Shown in pieces: positions 61,004 to 64,000 of a stretch of 64,000 nt of DNA. Source of the stretch: Sodalinema lacuna_A (GTDB lineage: Bacteria > Cyanobacteriota > Cyanobacteriia > Cyanobacteriales > Geitlerinemataceae); contig FSSI02000001.1 in the NCBI GenBank assembly GCA_900149785.2, positions 186,001 through 250,000 on the forward strand, given 5' to 3'. Under the pieces are notes generated by a model. The model was not told the DNA's origin and ran no database searches. It saw only the letters and a program-made list of their open reading frames with translations. The translations under genes and the position numbers were made by a program. Every line of letters starts with the position of its first letter. Position 1 is the stretch's first letter.

Positions 61004-61278
61004 GCTGCCTGCCTCATCTGTCCTAGGACAACTCTCGATTGCCCAACTATTTTAACGGACAGCATTAACCAAAAAAATACCCCGAGTTCGATGTCGAGGA
61101 AGTCACAGTATAGCTAAACGAGAATGATCTGACTCAAAGTCTCTGGTTTAAAGGGTTTTTAAGTTAAAATACGACGCCGGAATAGAAAATCGACAAATTG
61201 CAGTCTTAGCCAAGCTGAGGCAAAGATTAACGTGATGGTTTTAACAGTTAAATCTGATAGCGGCTGCGAAATCTGGCC

Positions 61279-61482
61279 TCAGTCAGAAATTTTGAGCCAA
61301 CCCCGGCGAACGGCATGAAAGATACGGTTGAGGACATCTTCATCCTCAGAACTGAGGCTGTTGCTAAGAACGACGGATTTAAGAGTTTGTCGCTCGGCGC
61401 GGCTGAGATGTCCGAGATTCCACACTCGGGCAAACATTTCATCGAGGGGGATGCTTTGGTTCAGGGTCTGGGTCGTCATCAT
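61279..61482 (-). CDS. Small conserved cyanobacterial protein (paralogue B)
   Basis: Protein of 67 residues, paralogous to 58541 with shared VWxxGHL/KL, AER/ADR, LKS.VLS..LS, LNR.FHAVRRGW pattern and similar length. Helical and charged, function unknown. The peptide-binding gene lies between the two copies, which could reflect local duplication followed by insertion, or a functional set. A 275-base gap downstream (61004-61278) shows no further gene. Confidence 0.7.
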   Translation of the reverse strand: MMTTQTLNQSIPLDEMFARVWNLGHLSRAERQTLKSVVLSNSLSSEDEDVLNRIFHAVRRGWLKISD

Positions 61483-61620
61483 GGGGGTCTGTCACCTTAG
61501 TTCGATATTCTTAGTATTACCTTTAGATTTGTTTTGTACAGCGATCGCCTTCCCCATTTGAGACGATCTTCAACACGAATGTTTGTGATGAGTATCACTG
61601 TTGACCGATTTGACTCGGAA

Positions 61621-62970
61621 TTAACTCGTAGCTGAGAGTGGGTCAGACCCCCACTGGGCAAGACGTTCACTCACCGCCGCGATCGCCTCAGTCCATTGTC
61701 CGCGCTGGGACTGACGAAATAACCGTAACGTGGGATACCAAGCACTGCGATCGCCGGATAATCCCCAACGCCAATCCGGCGTGTGGGCCAACACCACCCA
61801 GGCCGGCTTCCCGAACGCTCCCGCCAGATGAGCCACGGCGGTATCAACGGTGATCACCAGATCGAGTTCTTGAATCATGGCGGCGGTATCCCAAAAGTCC
61901 CGCAACTGGGGGGCGAGATCAATCAGACGCGGTTCGGCGGCGATGGCCTCAGCGTCCTCGGGTCGAGGCTGTTTCTGCAAACTATAGAACTGAATTTGAG
62001 GCAAGTCCAGCCAGGGTTGAAACTCGGCCCAGGAACAGGAGCGATCGCCATCTTTGCGATGAGTCGGACTCCCAGACCAAACTAACCCGACTTTCTTATA
62101 GCCTGTGGGAGCCTCGGGAACGTGGGGGCGACAATGGGGACTGAGATGGAGATAGGGAACCTTAGCCGGAATCGTCTCAGGTGTCGTTTGACGTAAATAG
62201 GGCAGACTCATGAGTAAGGCGTGAGCATCCCAAGCGGGAATGGGATCGTCCGTCGAGAAGAGGCGATCGCAACCGGGGAGTCCCTGAAACAGACGCAGTA
62301 ACGGTGGCCGCACGCGCAGCCAAACGCGCACCCCTTCGGCGGCTAATTCCGGCACATAGCGCACAAATTGAATCGCATCACCGAAGCCTTGTTCAGCCAG
62401 TAACAGCAGAGTTTTGCCCTGTAATGGCTCCCCCTGCCAGATTAAGTCGCCGCGAGGGAAGGTTTCACTTAAATCTCGTCGGGAGGGACGAGCTTCATAA
62501 TCGGCAAATCCCCGCTGAAAATCCCCCTGGAGCAAGCGCAATAGGGAGAGAGTACTGCGGGCCTCGTGCCAATGGGGATCTCGCGCTAATACTGCCTCAA
62601 AACAGGCGATCGCCGCCTCAATTTCCCCTAAATCCCAATGGATATGGCCGAGGCTAAACCACCATTGTGTCCCGGAATCATCTAACGCCAAAGCTTGCTG
62701 ATAGGCGGCTTTGGCTTCTAGCAAACCGTTGATTTGTTGCCAGGTGCGCCCAAGGTTGGCATATCCCGTCGCAAATTGGGGATATTGCCTCAGGAGGCTC
62801 TGATAATGAGCGATCGCCTCGGACCACTTCCCCTGCTGAAAGGCGACACCTCCCAAAAGATTTAACGCATCCAGACGCTGAGGCTGTTGGGCTAATAGGG
62901 TTTGGCAAATGGCGATGGCGCGATCGTACTGCTGCGCCTCGTAACAGGCCAAGGCCCTTTCAATGTCCAT
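61621..62970 (-). CDS. TPR protein with glycosyltransferase-9-like domain
   Basis: Protein of 449 residues from ATG 62970 (a GTG just upstream is equal). Four TPR units (about 1-150, e.g. ALNLLGGVAFQQGKWSEAIAHYQSLL, then GYANLGRTW and LGHIHWDLGEIEAAIACFEAVL), then a heptosyltransferase-like domain (about 185-445, LLLLAEQGFGDAIQFVRYVP, KKVGLVWSGSPTHRKDGDRS, ELDLVITVDTAVAHLAGAFGKPAWVV) with the nucleotide-sugar-binding DTAVAHLAG. It probably adds sugar to a surface glycan or protein; the acceptor is unknown. Confidence 0.82.
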   Translation of the reverse strand: MDIERALACYEAQQYDRAIAICQTLLAQQPQRLDALNLLGGVAFQQGKWSEAIAHYQSLLRQYPQFATGYANLGRTWQQINGLLEAKAAYQQALALDDSGTQWWFSLGHIHWDLGEIEAAIACFEAVLARDPHWHEARSTLSLLRLLQGDFQRGFADYEARPSRRDLSETFPRGDLIWQGEPLQGKTLLLLAEQGFGDAIQFVRYVPELAAEGVRVWLRVRPPLLRLFQGLPGCDRLFSTDDPIPAWDAHALLMSLPYLRQTTPETIPAKVPYLHLSPHCRPHVPEAPTGYKKVGLVWSGSPTHRKDGDRSCSWAEFQPWLDLPQIQFYSLQKQPRPEDAEAIAAEPRLIDLAPQLRDFWDTAAMIQELDLVITVDTAVAHLAGAFGKPAWVVLAHTPDWRWGLSGDRSAWYPTLRLFRQSQRGQWTEAIAAVSERLAQWGSDPLSATS

Positions 62971-63481
62971 CACGTCGTCTTCATCCCCTCACGCTCACAT
63001 CACCTCTCAAGCCACGGCCACTGAGGAATTGCTCCAATCGCTCCAGAGGAATCGCCCCAGTTGCAGAAAAATTTAGCATTCTTTATATGATTGCCCAAAT
63101 CCTAGGATCCCCGGTTGAAGCAAGTAGTGTAGCAAACCCACACTAGGGGTTCAGCTCAGGCATCTACATCTAGAACGCTCTTTTGTTTTTGTTACTACTT
63201 AACATAAAACATAGGTATAAAACCTTAAAAAAAGCTATAAAAGCGCTTCAGAGAGAATGAACGCTATCAAGCTTCAATTTAAAAACCTTAAATCTTTCTA
63301 ACATCAGCAGAGACATTAAGTTTAATGTTGCAACCCTTTCCATCCCCAGACACATCCCCCATAATGCAAACAACGAGAGGACGAGCGATCGCGACCCCCA
63401 GTTCAACACGAGTCACCTCAACTCCAGTGGCGATCGCCAACCTCAACCAGAACTCAGTCAGTACGAAAAGGAGAAAATCGG
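62971..63481. other. Intergenic region upstream of chlL
   Basis: About 510 bases with no convincing gene. A small hairpin TAGTGT/ACACTA (63125-63145) and an AT-rich stretch near 63195-63320 are seen; the latter is a possible promoter region. The frame 63325-63519 overlaps chlL and has composition unlike a gene. Confidence 0.5.
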
Positions 63482-64000
63482 GTGAGATTAGCAGTATACG
63501 GAAAAGGCGGCATTGGTAAATCCACCACCAGTTGCAACATCTCAGTTGCCCTGGCCCGTCGCGGCAAAAAAGTCCTGCAAATTGGGTGTGACCCCAAACA
63601 CGATAGTACCTTCACCCTAACGGGCTATCTCATTCCCACCATCATCGATACCCTACAAGAAAAAGACTTCCATTACGAAGACATCTGGCCCGAAGACGTG
63701 ATCTATAAAGGCTATGGCGGCGTTGACTGCGTCGAAGCCGGCGGTCCCCCAGCCGGTGCCGGCTGTGGTGGTTACGTCGTCGGTGAAACGGTCAAACTCC
63801 TCAAAGAACTCAACGCCTTTGACGAATACGACGTGATTCTCTTTGATGTTCTTGGCGACGTGGTCTGTGGTGGTTTTGCTGCCCCCCTCAACTACGCCGA
63901 CTATGCCCTGATTGTCACCGACAATGGCTTTGATGCCCTCTTTGCCGCCAACCGCATCGCCGCCTCCGTGCGGGAAAAAGCCCGTACCCACCCCCTACGT
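63482..64000 (+). CDS. chlL: Light-independent protochlorophyllide reductase ATP-binding subunit, 5' part
   Basis: First 173 codons, cut by the window edge. GTG start with AAGGAG nine bases upstream. P-loop YGKGGIGKSTTSCNIS, switch regions around GCDPKHDST and FDVLGDVVCGG, and the two [4Fe-4S]-bridging cysteines C95 (GAGCGGY) and C129 (VVCGGF), the exact spacing of the family. The ChlL dimer gives electrons, using ATP, to ChlN-ChlB, which reduces protochlorophyllide in the dark. chlN, chlB lie outside the window. Confidence 0.97.
   Translation, partial: MRLAVYGKGGIGKSTTSCNISVALARRGKKVLQIGCDPKHDSTFTLTGYLIPTIIDTLQEKDFHYEDIWPEDVIYKGYGGVDCVEAGGPPAGAGCGGYVVGETVKLLKELNAFDEYDVILFDVLGDVVCGGFAAPLNYADYALIVTDNGFDALFAANRIAASVREKARTHPLR

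Noticed and set aside
63325..63519. Frame of 64 codons upstream of chlL
   Set aside because: It overlaps the chlL start in another frame and has biased, non-conserved composition.

Overview
The window comes from a cyanobacterium, most likely a filamentous non-heterocystous one (Phormidium/Geitlerinema/Arthrospira-like; genus not provable here). Reasons: the palindrome GCGATCGC (HIP1) and its core recur throughout, inside and outside genes; it carries chlL for dark chlorophyll synthesis, cyanobacterial-type ftsQ/ftsZ, an ethylene-receptor-like photoreceptor kinase, DUF1822/DUF928/CHASE2/CHAT genes, pentapeptide repeats, and heptanucleotide tandem tracts of the class known from cyanobacteria. 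No tRNA, rRNA operon, CRISPR array or intact insertion sequence was found.

Layout. 0-5.5 kb: a hybrid histidine kinase with an ethylene-binding membrane domain and a bilin-type GAF domain, then a response regulator with GGDEF and EAL domains, which together look like a light/ethylene to c-di-GMP pathway. 5.7-8.9 kb: a large TPR protein and a conserved unknown. 9.2-12.3 kb: succinate-semialdehyde dehydrogenase and a ThDP enzyme, the pair that closes the cyanobacterial TCA cycle. 12.4-27.6 kb: the accessory heart of the window. A plus-strand operon (sigma-like protein, DUF1822, CHAT-CHASE2 receptor, DUF928, CHASE2, DUF928) converges on a minus-strand pair: a 1473-residue protein that joins a complete filamentous-haemagglutinin-type exoprotein (TpsA) to its own POTRA/beta-barrel transporter (TpsB), and an exported TPR-CHAT caspase-like protein translationally coupled to it by an ATGA overlap. 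27.6-33.3 kb: a small PEP-CTERM-like protein, a mobile-element remnant, an orphan HlyD-type adaptor, a toxin-antitoxin pair whose toxin has an internal deletion, an HNH nuclease with a possible terminated leader RNA upstream, and two small cyanobacterial proteins.

33.5-45.9 kb: housekeeping genes: putA, a nucleosidase-like phosphorylase, ftsQ, ftsZ-thiD, and the phosphate operon pstS-C-A-B with a two-repeat Pho box, then lgt. 46-58.8 kb: a PAS hybrid kinase, transglutaminase-like protein, RidA, GalT-like enzyme, RDD-pentapeptide membrane protein, cysteine/cystine lyase-like enzyme, SH3-type exported protein, an oxidoreductase, RNase III beside the RNase P RNA gene, and an HD-domain protein. 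59-64 kb: an oligopeptide-type binding lipoprotein flanked by two paralogous small proteins, a TPR-glycosyltransferase, and the 5' part of chlL.

Three intergenic sites carry heptamer tandem tracts (8.9, 37.4, 59.1 kb); two share a conserved head sequence, and the 59.1 kb one contains the only ambiguous base (59183). A nested palindrome cluster lies at 12.4-12.6 kb. The most original observation is the TpsA-TpsB fusion coupled to a periplasmic caspase-like protein and facing a membrane receptor-caspase operon.
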